From Microbacterium hatanonis (GTDB taxonomy: Bacteria > Actinomycetota > Actinomycetes > Actinomycetales > Microbacteriaceae), in contig NZ_VRSV01000001.1 of the NCBI RefSeq assembly GCF_008017415.1, forward strand, positions 1-64,000: a DNA stretch of 64,000 nucleotides, read 5' to 3'. Within the stretch, counting starts at the first letter, position 1, and each line of letters starts with the position of its first letter. Of this stretch, positions 54,094-63,340 are shown piece by piece. Under the pieces are notes generated by a model. The model ran no database searches, was not told where the DNA came from, and was given only the letters and a program-made list of their open reading frames with translations. The translations under genes and the position numbers were made by a program.

Positions 54094-54870
54094 TCAGCCC
54101 GCCTGGCACCTCGGGCACCAGAACACGTTGCGCTCGCTCGTGGCGTTCGCGCCGAGCGATCCGGCGCGGATCAGCGTGCCGCACCGGCGGCATGCCTTGC
54201 CGTCGCGCCCGTACACCCAGAACCGGCGTCCCGGGCGGGTGTCGCCGGTGAAGGTGCGCTCGGGGCGCGGCAGATTGGCGCGGATCATCCGCGCGCCCAG
54301 GTCGATGAGGGCGGTGACGTCGATCTCGCTCGCGGGGGTCGTGGGCGCGATGCCGCGCACGAACAGCATCTCGTTGGCGTAGACGTTGCCGAAACCGGCG
54401 ACGTTGCGCTGATCGAGAAGGGCGACGTGGGCCGCGCGCGAATCGGCGCTCACGCGCCGCACCGCTTCGACGGCGTCCCACTCGTCGGCCAGGGGATCGG
54501 GGCCGAGGTGCCCGACGATGCGGTCTTCATCGTCGGTGCGCAGCACCTCGACCATGGCCAGGTCGAAGCCGACCGTCTCCCAGCGGGCGTTGCCGACGAT
54601 CGCGCGAGCCGTATAGGCCGGACGCCGCCACCGGCCGCCCACCGGGTAGACGTCCCACCGGCCCTCCATCTTGAGATGCGAGTGGAGGGTGTATCCGCCG
54701 ATGCGTTCGAGCAGGTGCTTGCCGCGGGGGATGACGCTGCGCACGGTCTCGCCGCGAAGGTCGGCCGTGGCGCTGCCGGGCACCCGGATGTCGAACCGGG
54801 TCACGACCGTGCCGGTGAGCGCCTCGGCCAGCTTCGCGGCGGCCCGGTGCACGGTATCGCCCTCAGGCAC
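54094..54870 (-). CDS. nei: Fpg/Nei-family DNA glycosylase, Nei type
   Basis: A 258-residue bifunctional DNA glycosylase/AP lyase. It begins PEGDTVHRAA; the PEGD start marks the Nei (endonuclease VIII) group rather than Fpg (PELP). The Pro is the catalytic residue after removal of Met. The helix-two-turn-helix is near residues 150-185 (LLDQRNVAGFGNVYANEML) and a C-terminal zinc finger has four cysteines (CRRC and CPRC). It removes oxidised pyrimidines. Its start overlaps the Lhr stop by 8 bases, so the two repair genes are coupled. Confidence 0.92.
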   Translation of the reverse strand: MPEGDTVHRAAAKLAEALTGTVVTRFDIRVPGSATADLRGETVRSVIPRGKHLLERIGGYTLHSHLKMEGRWDVYPVGGRWRRPAYTARAIVGNARWETVGFDLAMVEVLRTDDEDRIVGHLGPDPLADEWDAVEAVRRVSADSRAAHVALLDQRNVAGFGNVYANEMLFVRGIAPTTPASEIDVTALIDLGARMIRANLPRPERTFTGDTRPGRRFWVYGRDGKACRRCGTLIRAGSLGANATSERNVFWCPRCQAG

Positions 54871-57800
54871 GCGTCGCCTCTCGCAGTGCGTCGCCCGCGG
54901 TGACGCGTCGGAGCGTGAGACCCCGCGGCGACTCGACGAAGCCGGCGTCGCGCAGTGCCCGCCCCACGGCCGTGCCGTAGACGAAGGCGCCGTTGACCTG
55001 CTCGATCGTGAGGGTGTCGAGCCGCCGCGCCTTCGCCGTGCCCGCGAGATCGCGAGTGGCCGCCTGCAGCACGGCCTCGTCGTCGGTGAAGGCGAGGGCG
55101 GTGCGCCCGCCGCGCTCGAGGTAGAGCACGAGAGAGCCGTCCACGAGCACGACGAGACCGCCGGCCTTCCGACCGGGGCGGTGGGTGATCCCGTCGAGCG
55201 CGGGCCACGCGAGCGCGGCGCCGTACGGGTTGGCGGGATCGGTCGCCGCGAGGGTGACCGAGCGCAGCGGCGCGGGGTCGGGGAGCGCGGCGAACTCGCG
55301 CAGCCGGTCGACCGTGGCGGAGGCGGCGAACTGCGCGGCGCCGAGCTTCTCGATGACGTACCCGCGGCGGCAGTGCCCGGCCTCTTCGAAGCCGGCGAGC
55401 ACGCGGTAGACCTGCGCGAATCCGCCCGGCACGCCCTCGGCCTGCACCGCGCCCCGGGTGACGACGCCGTAGCGGTCGAGCAGCAGGCTGCCCGTCGCCG
55501 TCGCCCGCACCGCGGGGTCGGCCTCGCGGCCGGGCAGCAGCGACCACCGCCCGCCGAGAGCGGGCGGACGCGGCGGTGCCGACGCGCGGGGGATCGCCGC
55601 GCCGCGGTACATCCGCGCCCGCGGAGCCTTGCGAGCCACCCGGTGGGCCTGCCCGCCCCCGCCGACGAGCGTGCGGATGGGTGCGAAGGTGTCGTTCGTC
55701 ACCCGACCCGCCCATGTCAGCGACCACAGTGCGTCGACGATCGACTGCTCGTTGTCGGCGCCCGCTGCCTGCTTCAGCTGGGCGGCGAAGTAGGCGCCGC
55801 CTCCGGTGAGGGCCTCGATCACCCGTGCTTCGAGCGAATCGGCGGCGACGTCCTCCTCCGGCTCGGCGAGCGTGAGGGCGGCGGCGTCGGCGGGATGCAG
55901 CGCGACCCACCCGTCGCGGCCGGGGAGCGTGCCCGTGCCCGACCAGACGATCTCTCCCGTCGCCGTCAGCTCGTCGAGCATGGCCGGCGTGTAGTCGCGC
56001 ACCCGCGACGGCAGGATCAGCGATTCCCACGCGCTCGCCGGGATCGGCACGCCCGCGAGCTGCTCGACGACGGCGGCCACCCCGTCGATCCCTTCGAGCG
56101 GACGCTGCAGGTGCTGCCAGACGGGGAGGAACCGGGCGTACGCGGTCGGCGGAACCGGCTCGACGCTCCCGCGGATCGCCGCGAGCGACCGCATCCGGAG
56201 CCGCCTCAGCACCTCGGTGTCGCACCACTCGGTCTCGTCGCCGCGCCCCTCGGCGCCGCCGGACTCGGACGAGGGCAGGAAGAATCCGCTCGACACGCGT
56301 CCCTGCGACTCGAGGCGCTGCAGCGTGTGGCGGGCGACCGCGATGCCGACGCCCAGCCGGCGAGCGACCGCGTCGGCGGTGAACGGACCGTGGGTGCGCG
56401 CGTGCCGGGCGACGAGGTCGCCGAGCGGGTCGGGCATCGGCTCGAGGAACGCGTTGGGCAGTCCGACCGGAAGCGCCGCGCCCAGCGCGTCGCGCAGGCG
56501 CGCCGCGTCTTCGATCGCGGCCACCCTCGCCTCGCCCGCGATCGTCACGCGGATCGCGCGGCGCTCGTCGACGAGAGCGTCGAGATGGGCGGATGCTTCG
56601 GCCGCCGTTGCGGGCGGCGCCGCGGTCTCGTCGTCGGTCGTCACCGCGTCGGCGGACGCGAGGCGCAGGGCCGCCTCATCGGCGCTCAGCGGACCGAGGA
56701 TGCGGATGAGGTCGGCGACCCCTTCGATCCCACGGGCGCGGCGTTCGGGGTCGAGCCGCTGCGCCTCGCGTTCGAACTGCGCGATGACGTCGGGGTCGAG
56801 GAGCTCCCGCATCTCGACGCGGCCCAGCAGTTCGCTCAGCAGGGCCGGGTCGACCGAGAGGGCGGCGGCCCGACGCTCGGCGAGCGGCGAGTCGCCCTCG
56901 TACATGAAGGCGCCGACGTACCCGAAGAGCAGGTCGCGGGCGTAGGGCGACGGCTGCGAGGTGGTGATCTCGACCAGCCGGATGCGTCGGTCGGCGATGC
57001 TGCGTGAGATGCGCAGGAGAGCGGGGAGGTCGTAGACGTCCTGCAGCACTTCGCGGAGGGTCTCGAGGATGATCGGGAACGTCGGATGCCGGCGGGCGAC
57101 TTCGAGAAGCTGCGCCGAGCGCTGACGCTGCTGCCACAGCGGCGACCGTCGGTTGGGGTTGATGCGGGGGAGCAGCAGCGCGCGCGCCGCGCACTCGCGG
57201 AAGCGGGAGGCGAACAGCGCCGAGCCGCCGACCTCGTCGGTGACGATCTGCTCGAGCTCGGCCGCATCGAAGACGAAGAGCTCGGCCCCCGGGGGCTCGG
57301 CCGTCGCATCGGGGATGCGCGCGATGATGCCGTCGTCGCTCGCCACGGCGGACCCTTCGACACCGAGACGCTCGCGGATGCGGGCGTTGACCGCCAGCGC
57401 CCAGGGCGAGTGCACCTGCATGCCGTACGGGGAATGCAGGATCACACGCCAGTCGCCGACCTCGTCGCGACTGCGCTCGACCGTCAGGGTCTTGTCGGTG
57501 GGCAGGGTGCCGGTGGCCTCCCGCTGCTCCGCGATGTAGGAGAGGAGGTTCGTGATCGCGTTGTCGTCGAGGCCCGACTCGCGCAGACGAGCCTCGGCCT
57601 TCGAGTGCTCGGCCGCAGAGACGTCGCGCGAGAATCTGCCCAGCGCCTCGCCGAGCTCGGCGGGCCGGCCGATGCCGTCGCCGTGCCAGAACGGGAGCTT
57701 CCCGGGCTGCCCGAACGCCGGCAGCACGTTCACGCGATCGTGCGTGATCTCGACGATGCGCCAGCTCGTGGTGCCGAGGGTGAAGATGTCGTTCACACGC

Positions 57801-59632
57801 GACTCGTAGACCATCTCCTCGTCGAGCTCGCCGACGCGGGCGTTCTGCGACTCGCCCGCGATGAACACGCCGAACAGGCCGCGGTCGGGGATCGTGCCTC
57901 CGCTCGTCACCGCGATGCGCTGGGCTCCGGGGCGCCCGGTGAGCGTGCCGGCGTCGCGATCCCAGACGACGCGGGGGCGGAGCTCGGCGAACTCGTCGGA
58001 CGGGTAGCGGCCGGCGAGCAGGTCGAGGGTCGCCTCGTACGCCGAACGGGGGAGCGAGCGGAACGGCGCGCTGCGCTTGACGGTCTCGAACCACTCCTCG
58101 ACGTCGATCGCCCCCAGCGCGCAGGCGGCGACGGTCTGCTGCGCGAGGATGTCGAGGGGATTCTGCGGCACCGAGATCGCCTCGATCTGGCCCGCCAGCA
58201 TCCGTTCCGTCACGACCGCGGTGTGGAGCACGTCGCTGCGGTGCTTGGGGAAGAGGGCGGCGCGGCTGACCTCGCCGACCTGGTGCCCGGCTCGTCCGAT
58301 GCGCTGCAGCCCCGAGGCCGCGCTCGGCGGTGCCTCGACCTGGATCACGAGGTCGACCGCACCCATGTCGATGCCCAGCTCGAGGCTGCTCGTCGCGACG
58401 ACGCAGCGCAGCACGCCCGACTTCAGCTCGTCTTCGACCTGGGCGCGCTGCTCTTTGGAGACCGAGCCGTGGTGCGCCTTCGCGAGCACGGGATCGGCGC
58501 CGGCCGACGAACCGGCCTGCGCCATCATGGCTGCGGGCACGGTCGGGTCGGGCAGGTCGAGACCGAGACGCTCGGCGTAGATCTCGTTCAGCCGACCCGT
58601 CAGTCGCTCGGCGAGGCGGCGGGAGTTGGAGAAGACGATGGTCGAGCGGTGTTTCAGGATGCGGTCGACGATCGCCTCTTCGACGTGCGGCCACACCGAC
58701 CCCGTGACCTCGGTGTTCTCGCTCGGCGACCCTTCGGCGAACCAATCCTCCCCGCCCGGTGCCGGCGCGTCGGAGCCCGGGGGCGGAGGCGGATTCATCA
58801 TGTCGTCGACGGGGACGACGACCGAGAGATCGAAGGCCTTGGTCGCCCGCGGCGCGACGATGTCGACGGGAGCCGCCCCGCCGAGGAAGCGGGCGACCTC
58901 GTCGATCGGCCGCACGGTCGCGGAGAGCCCGATGCGCTGGGCGGGCGCGACGTCGGGGTCATGGCTGCGCCGCAGCGCGTCGAGACGTTCCAGGCTCACC
59001 GCCAGGTGCGCGCCGCGCTTGGTGGCGGCGACGGCGTGCACCTCGTCGATGATGACCGTGTGAACCCCGCGAAGGGTGTCGCCCGCCTGGCTGGTGAGCA
59101 TCAGGTAGAGCGATTCGGGGGTCGTGATGAGGATGTCGGGCGGGTCGGAGACGAGCTTGCGGCGGTCGCTCGACGTCGTATCGCCCGAGCGCACCCCGAC
59201 GGTGACGGCGGGGGCTTCGAGACCCAGCCGTCGGGCGGACTGCCCGATTCCCACGAGCGGGGAGCGGAGGTTGCGCTCGACGTCGACGCCCAGCGCCTTC
59301 AGCGGTGAGATGTAGAGCACACGGGTGCGGGGTTCGCCGGGCGTCTTCGCATCGCGGGCCGTCGACGCGCCGCGACGTCGGCCGTTCGCGGTGGCCGCAG
59401 CATCCGACTTCTTCTCGCGCCGGTCGGCGGCGACGCGGTCGCGGAACACCCGGTCGATCGCCCAGAGGAAGGCCGACAGCGTCTTTCCCGACCCGGTCGG
59501 GGCGACGACGAGCGCGCTGCGGCCCGCGGAGATGGCCTCCCAGGCGCCGGTCTGGGCGCTCGTGGGCGCGGGGAACGCTCCCCGGAACCAGTCCTGCGTC
59601 GCGGGGCTGAAACGCTCGAGCACGTCGCTCAT
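54863..59632 (-). CDS. lhr: Lhr ATP-dependent DNA helicase
   Basis: A 1589-residue superfamily 2 helicase, near the usual length of bacterial Lhr. Motifs: Walker A APTGSGKT near residues 44-51, ISPLKALGVDVERNL, DEVHAV in the DExH box near 175, GLSATVRPIDEV, and QRIGRAGHQVGEV in motif VI near 455. The Lhr-Core winged-helix part extends to about residue 880 and the C-terminal domain (PLEGIDGVAAVVEQLAGV and EQVNGAFVYGTAVG) follows. It unwinds DNA or RNA:DNA hybrids 3' to 5' in DNA repair. ATG 59632 fits the conserved N terminus (DVLERFSPATQDWF). Confidence 0.95.
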   Translation of the reverse strand: MSDVLERFSPATQDWFRGAFPAPTSAQTGAWEAISAGRSALVVAPTGSGKTLSAFLWAIDRVFRDRVAADRREKKSDAAATANGRRRGASTARDAKTPGEPRTRVLYISPLKALGVDVERNLRSPLVGIGQSARRLGLEAPAVTVGVRSGDTTSSDRRKLVSDPPDILITTPESLYLMLTSQAGDTLRGVHTVIIDEVHAVAATKRGAHLAVSLERLDALRRSHDPDVAPAQRIGLSATVRPIDEVARFLGGAAPVDIVAPRATKAFDLSVVVPVDDMMNPPPPPGSDAPAPGGEDWFAEGSPSENTEVTGSVWPHVEEAIVDRILKHRSTIVFSNSRRLAERLTGRLNEIYAERLGLDLPDPTVPAAMMAQAGSSAGADPVLAKAHHGSVSKEQRAQVEDELKSGVLRCVVATSSLELGIDMGAVDLVIQVEAPPSAASGLQRIGRAGHQVGEVSRAALFPKHRSDVLHTAVVTERMLAGQIEAISVPQNPLDILAQQTVAACALGAIDVEEWFETVKRSAPFRSLPRSAYEATLDLLAGRYPSDEFAELRPRVVWDRDAGTLTGRPGAQRIAVTSGGTIPDRGLFGVFIAGESQNARVGELDEEMVYESRVNDIFTLGTTSWRIVEITHDRVNVLPAFGQPGKLPFWHGDGIGRPAELGEALGRFSRDVSAAEHSKAEARLRESGLDDNAITNLLSYIAEQREATGTLPTDKTLTVERSRDEVGDWRVILHSPYGMQVHSPWALAVNARIRERLGVEGSAVASDDGIIARIPDATAEPPGAELFVFDAAELEQIVTDEVGGSALFASRFRECAARALLLPRINPNRRSPLWQQRQRSAQLLEVARRHPTFPIILETLREVLQDVYDLPALLRISRSIADRRIRLVEITTSQPSPYARDLLFGYVGAFMYEGDSPLAERRAAALSVDPALLSELLGRVEMRELLDPDVIAQFEREAQRLDPERRARGIEGVADLIRILGPLSADEAALRLASADAVTTDDETAAPPATAAEASAHLDALVDERRAIRVTIAGEARVAAIEDAARLRDALGAALPVGLPNAFLEPMPDPLGDLVARHARTHGPFTADAVARRLGVGIAVARHTLQRLESQGRVSSGFFLPSSESGGAEGRGDETEWCDTEVLRRLRMRSLAAIRGSVEPVPPTAYARFLPVWQHLQRPLEGIDGVAAVVEQLAGVPIPASAWESLILPSRVRDYTPAMLDELTATGEIVWSGTGTLPGRDGWVALHPADAAALTLAEPEEDVAADSLEARVIEALTGGGAYFAAQLKQAAGADNEQSIVDALWSLTWAGRVTNDTFAPIRTLVGGGGQAHRVARKAPRARMYRGAAIPRASAPPRPPALGGRWSLLPGREADPAVRATATGSLLLDRYGVVTRGAVQAEGVPGGFAQVYRVLAGFEEAGHCRRGYVIEKLGAAQFAASATVDRLREFAALPDPAPLRSVTLAATDPANPYGAALAWPALDGITHRPGRKAGGLVVLVDGSLVLYLERGGRTALAFTDDEAVLQAATRDLAGTAKARRLDTLTIEQVNGAFVYGTAVGRALRDAGFVESPRGLTLRRVTAGDALREATRA

Positions 59633-59740
59633 CCGTCCATCTTCTCCCGCCCCTCCGACATCGGCTCGGGCTTGACGGCTCCGACCCCCGGAGGAGCGGA
59701 TCTCCCCCGCCCGGGGGACGCCTCGATGTCTCCGGATCCG

Positions 59741-59752
59741 TAGGTTCGACGC
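59741..59752 (+). promoter_or_regulatory. Leaderless promoter of the small membrane protein gene
   Basis: TAGGTT (59741-59746) lies 6 bases before ATG 59753 with no Shine-Dalgarno sequence. It is divergent from lhr with a spacer of about 120 bases. Confidence 0.6.
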
Positions 59753-60094
59753 ATGACCAGACGGATGAGTCCCGGAGGAAGGCGGGCGACCCTCATCGCC
59801 CTCGGCGGTCTCGCCGCCGGGGCGGTGACGGCGATCATCATCGTGTCGACGACGGGCAACATCGGCCTGGGGTTCGCCGTCGGCGGGGCGCTGGCGCTGC
59901 TGCTGGGCGGCTCGGGGGCAGCGGCCGCCACCGGTTCCCCGCCGCGTCGGAGCCGAGGCGGCTCGGACTCCGGGGCATCCGTCGCCACGGGCGACTCGTC
60001 GCGAGACACCCACGACACCGGGTCCGACGGAGGCGCCGGGTCGGAGGGTGGGGCATCGGGCGGTGGCGATGGCGGCGGGGGCGGCGGCGACTGA
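59753..60094 (+). CDS. Small membrane protein with Gly/Ser-rich tail
   Basis: A 113-residue protein with two hydrophobic segments (LIALGGLAAGAVTAIIIV near residues 13-31 and GLGFAVGGALALLLGG near 37-53) and a disordered tail of about 55 residues made of Gly, Ser and Asp, ending with a run of glycines. No family recognised. It is convergent with the ABC-F gene (3 bases apart). Confidence 0.6.
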   Translation: MTRRMSPGGRRATLIALGGLAAGAVTAIIIVSTTGNIGLGFAVGGALALLLGGSGAAAATGSPPRRSRGGSDSGASVATGDSSRDTHDTGSDGGAGSEGGASGGGDGGGGGGD

Positions 60095-60097
60095 CCG

Positions 60098-61774
60098 TCA
60101 GCGCACGGCGAGACCCTCCGGCGTGAGAGTGAGCGTCGTGTCGATGCCGAGCCGGTCGAGGAACCCCCGGTCGTGGCTGACGACGAGCACGGCTCCGCGG
60201 TAGGCGGCGAGCGCTTCGACGAGTCGGTCGACCGTGTCGAGGTCGAGGTTGTTCGTCGGTTCGTCGAGGACGAGCAGCTGCGCCGGTGGCTCGGCCAGGA
60301 GCAGCCGGGCGAGCGCCACGCGGAACCGTTCCCCGCCCGAGAGCGTCCGCACCGGCCTCTCGACGGCGTCGCCGCGGATGAGGAACCGTGCGAGCCGATT
60401 GCGCAGTTCTCCCGTCGGCACGTCGGGGGCCGCCTGGCGGACGACGGCGAGCACCGAGGCGTCGTCGTCGAGCCCGTCCACGCGCTGCGGCAGGTACCCC
60501 ACCCGGTCGGTGTGCAGCGCCGCGAAGACACAGCTCCTGCATTCCGCGCCCGGATCGGTCGCGGAGGGCGTAACGGCGGGGAGATCGCGCGGATCGCAGG
60601 AGTCGTGTCCGCCCCGCACCAGCTGCTCGAGCAGGCGTGTCTTGCCGACGCCGTTCGCCCCGACCAGGGCCACCCGCTCGGGGCCCTGGATCACCCATTC
60701 GCCGAGCGTTGCGATGCGGCGCCCCGCGGCGACCCCGGGGTTGGGGAGGTCGATGCGGATCGCGTCGTCGTCGCGCACCCGGCGCTCGGCCGCCTCGCGG
60801 GCGGACCGGGCCGCGGCCTCCTTCTCGCGCACCTCGGTGCGGAGCCTGCCTGCCGACACCTGGGCGGCGCGTTTGCGGGCGCCCATGACGATCTTCGGCT
60901 CCCGCTTCTCGGCGAAGGCCTTCTCACCCATCTGGCGCCGGCGCGAGATCGTCGTCTCCGCCTCGATGCGCTGCCGCTTCTCACGGCGTTCCGATTGGAC
61001 GGCGTCGCGTTCTGCCCGGCGCGCCGCCTCCTGCTCGGCGTCCGACCACGCGCGCCACGCGGAGTAGGGCCCGCCGAAGACCGACAGCTCGTTCTCGTAG
61101 AGCTCGGCGGTGTCGTCCATCAGATCGAGCAGCTCGGTGTCGTGGCTGACGACCACCAGCGCCCCGCGCCATCCGCGCACGATCTGCCCGAGGCGTTCGC
61201 GCGCATCGCGGTCGAGGTTGTTCGTCGGCTCGTCGAACAGCGCGATCGCTGCTCCGCTCAGTCGGATGCCGGTGATCGCGGCGAGCACCGCTTCGCCGCC
61301 CGAGAGCTCGCCCACCCGTCGGTCGAGCGCGGTCGGGTCGAGACCCGCCTCGGCCAGGGCGGCGTGAGAGCGCGCCTCGACGTCCCAGTCGTCGCCGACC
61401 GCGTCGAAGTGATGGGGGGCGACGTCACCCGATTCGATCGACCGCAGTGCCGCGAGCGTCGGCGCGACGCCGAGGAGATCCGCGACCGGTCGGTCGACGT
61501 CGAGCGTCAGCCGCTGCGGCAGGTAGGCGGTGGCGCCCACCCGGTGCACCGCGCCGGAGGTGGGCACGAGTTCGCCCGAGGCGAGACGCAGGAGGGTGGA
61601 CTTGCCCGAGCCGTTGCGGCCGATGAGGCCGGTGCGTCCGGGGCCGAACGCCCCGGAGAGGCCGCGGAGGGCGAGGGTGCCGTCGTCCCACTCGAGGGAG
61701 ACGGCGTCGAAGAGGAGGGCAGGGGTGTGGGAGGGGGTGGGCACGATGCTCCGATGGTGTGCAAGCACTGACAC
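60098..61774 (-). CDS. ABC-F family ATPase (possible ribosome protection factor)
   Basis: A 558-residue protein with two ATP-binding cassettes and no membrane segment. Walker A loops are GRNGSGKST near residue 53 and GANGVGKTR near 375; signatures are LSGGEAVLA and LSGGERFRVALARLL; Walker B motifs are ALFDEPTNNLD and LVLDEPTNNLD. The charged linker (RRREKRQRIEAETTISRRRQ region, about 250-330) is the ribosome-contacting arm in ABC-F proteins. Between Walker A and Q-loop of the second cassette is an insertion with three cysteines (SCDPRD and ECRSC). GTG 61774 is used; GTG 61744 after GGAG is an alternative start. Confidence 0.9.
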   Translation of the reverse strand: MSVLAHHRSIVPTPSHTPALLFDAVSLEWDDGTLALRGLSGAFGPGRTGLIGRNGSGKSTLLRLASGELVPTSGAVHRVGATAYLPQRLTLDVDRPVADLLGVAPTLAALRSIESGDVAPHHFDAVGDDWDVEARSHAALAEAGLDPTALDRRVGELSGGEAVLAAITGIRLSGAAIALFDEPTNNLDRDARERLGQIVRGWRGALVVVSHDTELLDLMDDTAELYENELSVFGGPYSAWRAWSDAEQEAARRAERDAVQSERREKRQRIEAETTISRRRQMGEKAFAEKREPKIVMGARKRAAQVSAGRLRTEVREKEAAARSAREAAERRVRDDDAIRIDLPNPGVAAGRRIATLGEWVIQGPERVALVGANGVGKTRLLEQLVRGGHDSCDPRDLPAVTPSATDPGAECRSCVFAALHTDRVGYLPQRVDGLDDDASVLAVVRQAAPDVPTGELRNRLARFLIRGDAVERPVRTLSGGERFRVALARLLLAEPPAQLLVLDEPTNNLDLDTVDRLVEALAAYRGAVLVVSHDRGFLDRLGIDTTLTLTPEGLAVR

Positions 61775-61904
61775 CGGACCAGGCCCTCGAGGGGCGGGTC
61801 TACCGAGTTACGGCGGGTCGACGGTTCAGCGCGCGGACAGGGGCGCGGAAGCAGCGTCGATCTTCACCGGAGGGATCCTCTTGCTCGGGACGGGGACTCC
61901 GATG

Positions 61905-62627
61905 CTAGCCGAGCGGATGCTGCGGCGCACGCTCTTCTTCGGCGGGCGGCACCCGCTCGGCGCCGGCGCTCGACCCCGCGGCATCCGCCAACCGCCTCCC
62001 GAGGAACCCGCGCACGTCGTCGAGCTCGGGGCCGGAGACGCCGTGGGTGAGCCCCGGGTAGACACGTCCGCTGAGGTCGCAGTGGCGGGGGAGCCAGTCG
62101 ATCGTGTGATCGACGAGAGCACCCGGGATGACGTCGTCGTGCGTGCCCCGCCCCCAGAAGACGGGCGGTCGCCGCTCGGCGAGCGCGGCGTCGCCGGGCA
62201 GCTCGCCCGGGGAGGCGTAGCCGGAGAGGTTGACGGCGAAGGCGAACCGCTCGGGGGAGACCCGCAGCGCCTGCAGCGACACCGCACCGCCCTGCGAGAA
62301 GCCCAGGAGACCCACGGTGGCGGCATCGGTCGACGCGTCGACCCACTCGATCAGCCGCTCGGCCGCGGCGGTGACGTCGGCGGAGTCGCGGCCGTTCAGC
62401 CCCTCGATCGGGTACCACGAGAACCCGGGCGCGGGAAAGGGCGGGGTCAGCGGCGCGCGCACCGCCGCGACCACGAACTCGGGCGGCAGGTGCACCGCGA
62501 GGGCGAACAGATCGGCCTCGTCGGCGCCGTAGCCGTGCAGCACGACGAGCACCGGACGGTCGGAGCGCTCGGCCGGTTCGGCGGACCAGAGCACGGCGGA
62601 CGGGTCGAGAGGCGCGATCTCGCTCAT
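61905..62627 (-). CDS. Phospholipase/carboxylesterase-type alpha/beta hydrolase
   Basis: A 240-residue hydrolase of the acyl-protein thioesterase/carboxylesterase group. The catalytic triad is visible: Ser in LLGFSQGGAVS near residue 112, Asp in THDDVIPG near 165 and His in GLTHGVS near 194. VVLHGYGADEADLF near 27-40 carries the oxyanion hole. It hydrolyses esters of unknown identity in the cytoplasm. The 130-base spacer to the ABC-F gene (61775-61904) shows no clear feature. Confidence 0.9.
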   Translation of the reverse strand: MSEIAPLDPSAVLWSAEPAERSDRPVLVVLHGYGADEADLFALAVHLPPEFVVAAVRAPLTPPFPAPGFSWYPIEGLNGRDSADVTAAAERLIEWVDASTDAATVGLLGFSQGGAVSLQALRVSPERFAFAVNLSGYASPGELPGDAALAERRPPVFWGRGTHDDVIPGALVDHTIDWLPRHCDLSGRVYPGLTHGVSGPELDDVRGFLGRRLADAAGSSAGAERVPPAEEERAPQHPLG

Positions 62628-62716
62628 GACTCCAGTGTCGCAGGACGCCCCGACATCCGCCTCCCTGGTGGAGCGTGCCCTCGGCGGATGCGCGCCGGTC
62701 TTGATATACAGGGAGC

Positions 62717-63337
62717 ATGCCCGTGCGCACCCCCGATCCCGAACCCGACGACAGCGGCGACGAGAGCCCGCGCGACCCGTTGGGCTCGACCTTCGGCACT
62801 CCGTCGACGCAGAGCAACGGGAACCCCGGGTGGCTGAGCGACATCGAGCTCACCGAGGCGCGCCGCCGGCTGCCGATGATCTACGTCGAGGCCCTCCCCG
62901 TGCGCACCGACGGCATGGGTGCGGTCGTGCAGGTCGGCATCCTCCTGCGCGCGACCCCGATCGGCGAGATGACCCGCACGCTCGTGTCGGGGCGCATCCG
63001 GTACGGCGAGACCGTGCGCGACGCGCTCTTCCGCCACCTCGAGAACGACCTCGGGCCGATGGCCTTCCCCCTGCTGCCGCCCTCGCCGACCCCGTTCACG
63101 GTCGCCGAGTACTTCCCGATGCCGGGGCTCAGTCCCTTCCACGACGATCGTCAGCACGCCGTCTCGCTGGCATTCGTCGTGCCCGTGACCGGCACGTGCG
63201 AGCCGCGTCAGGACGCGCTCGAGGTCACGTGGCTCTCGCCCGAGGAGGCGGCATCCGACGCCCTCGCCGACGAGATGGAGGGCGGGCGCGGAACCCTCAT
63301 CCGTCTGGCCCTGGCGAGCGTGGGCGCCCTGCGCTGA
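62717..63337 (+). CDS. Nudix-like protein, DUF4916 family
   Basis: A 206-residue protein matching DUF4916, a Nudix-fold family of Actinobacteria. A disordered N-terminal 35 residues precede NPGWLSDIELTEARRRLPMIYVEALPV. The segment RIRYGETVRDALFRHLENDLG near residues 93-113 corresponds to the Nudix box but lacks the standard REUXEE glutamates, so hydrolase activity is doubtful. TATACA lies 6 bases before the ATG and may be the -10 of a leaderless message. Confidence 0.8.
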   Translation: MPVRTPDPEPDDSGDESPRDPLGSTFGTPSTQSNGNPGWLSDIELTEARRRLPMIYVEALPVRTDGMGAVVQVGILLRATPIGEMTRTLVSGRIRYGETVRDALFRHLENDLGPMAFPLLPPSPTPFTVAEYFPMPGLSPFHDDRQHAVSLAFVVPVTGTCEPRQDALEVTWLSPEEAASDALADEMEGGRGTLIRLALASVGALR

Positions 63338-63340
63338 CGC

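Noticed and set aside
57086-59308. Long plus-strand frame inside lhr
   Set aside because: Lhr motifs on the minus strand are complete and in order; the opposite frame has no recognisable domain.
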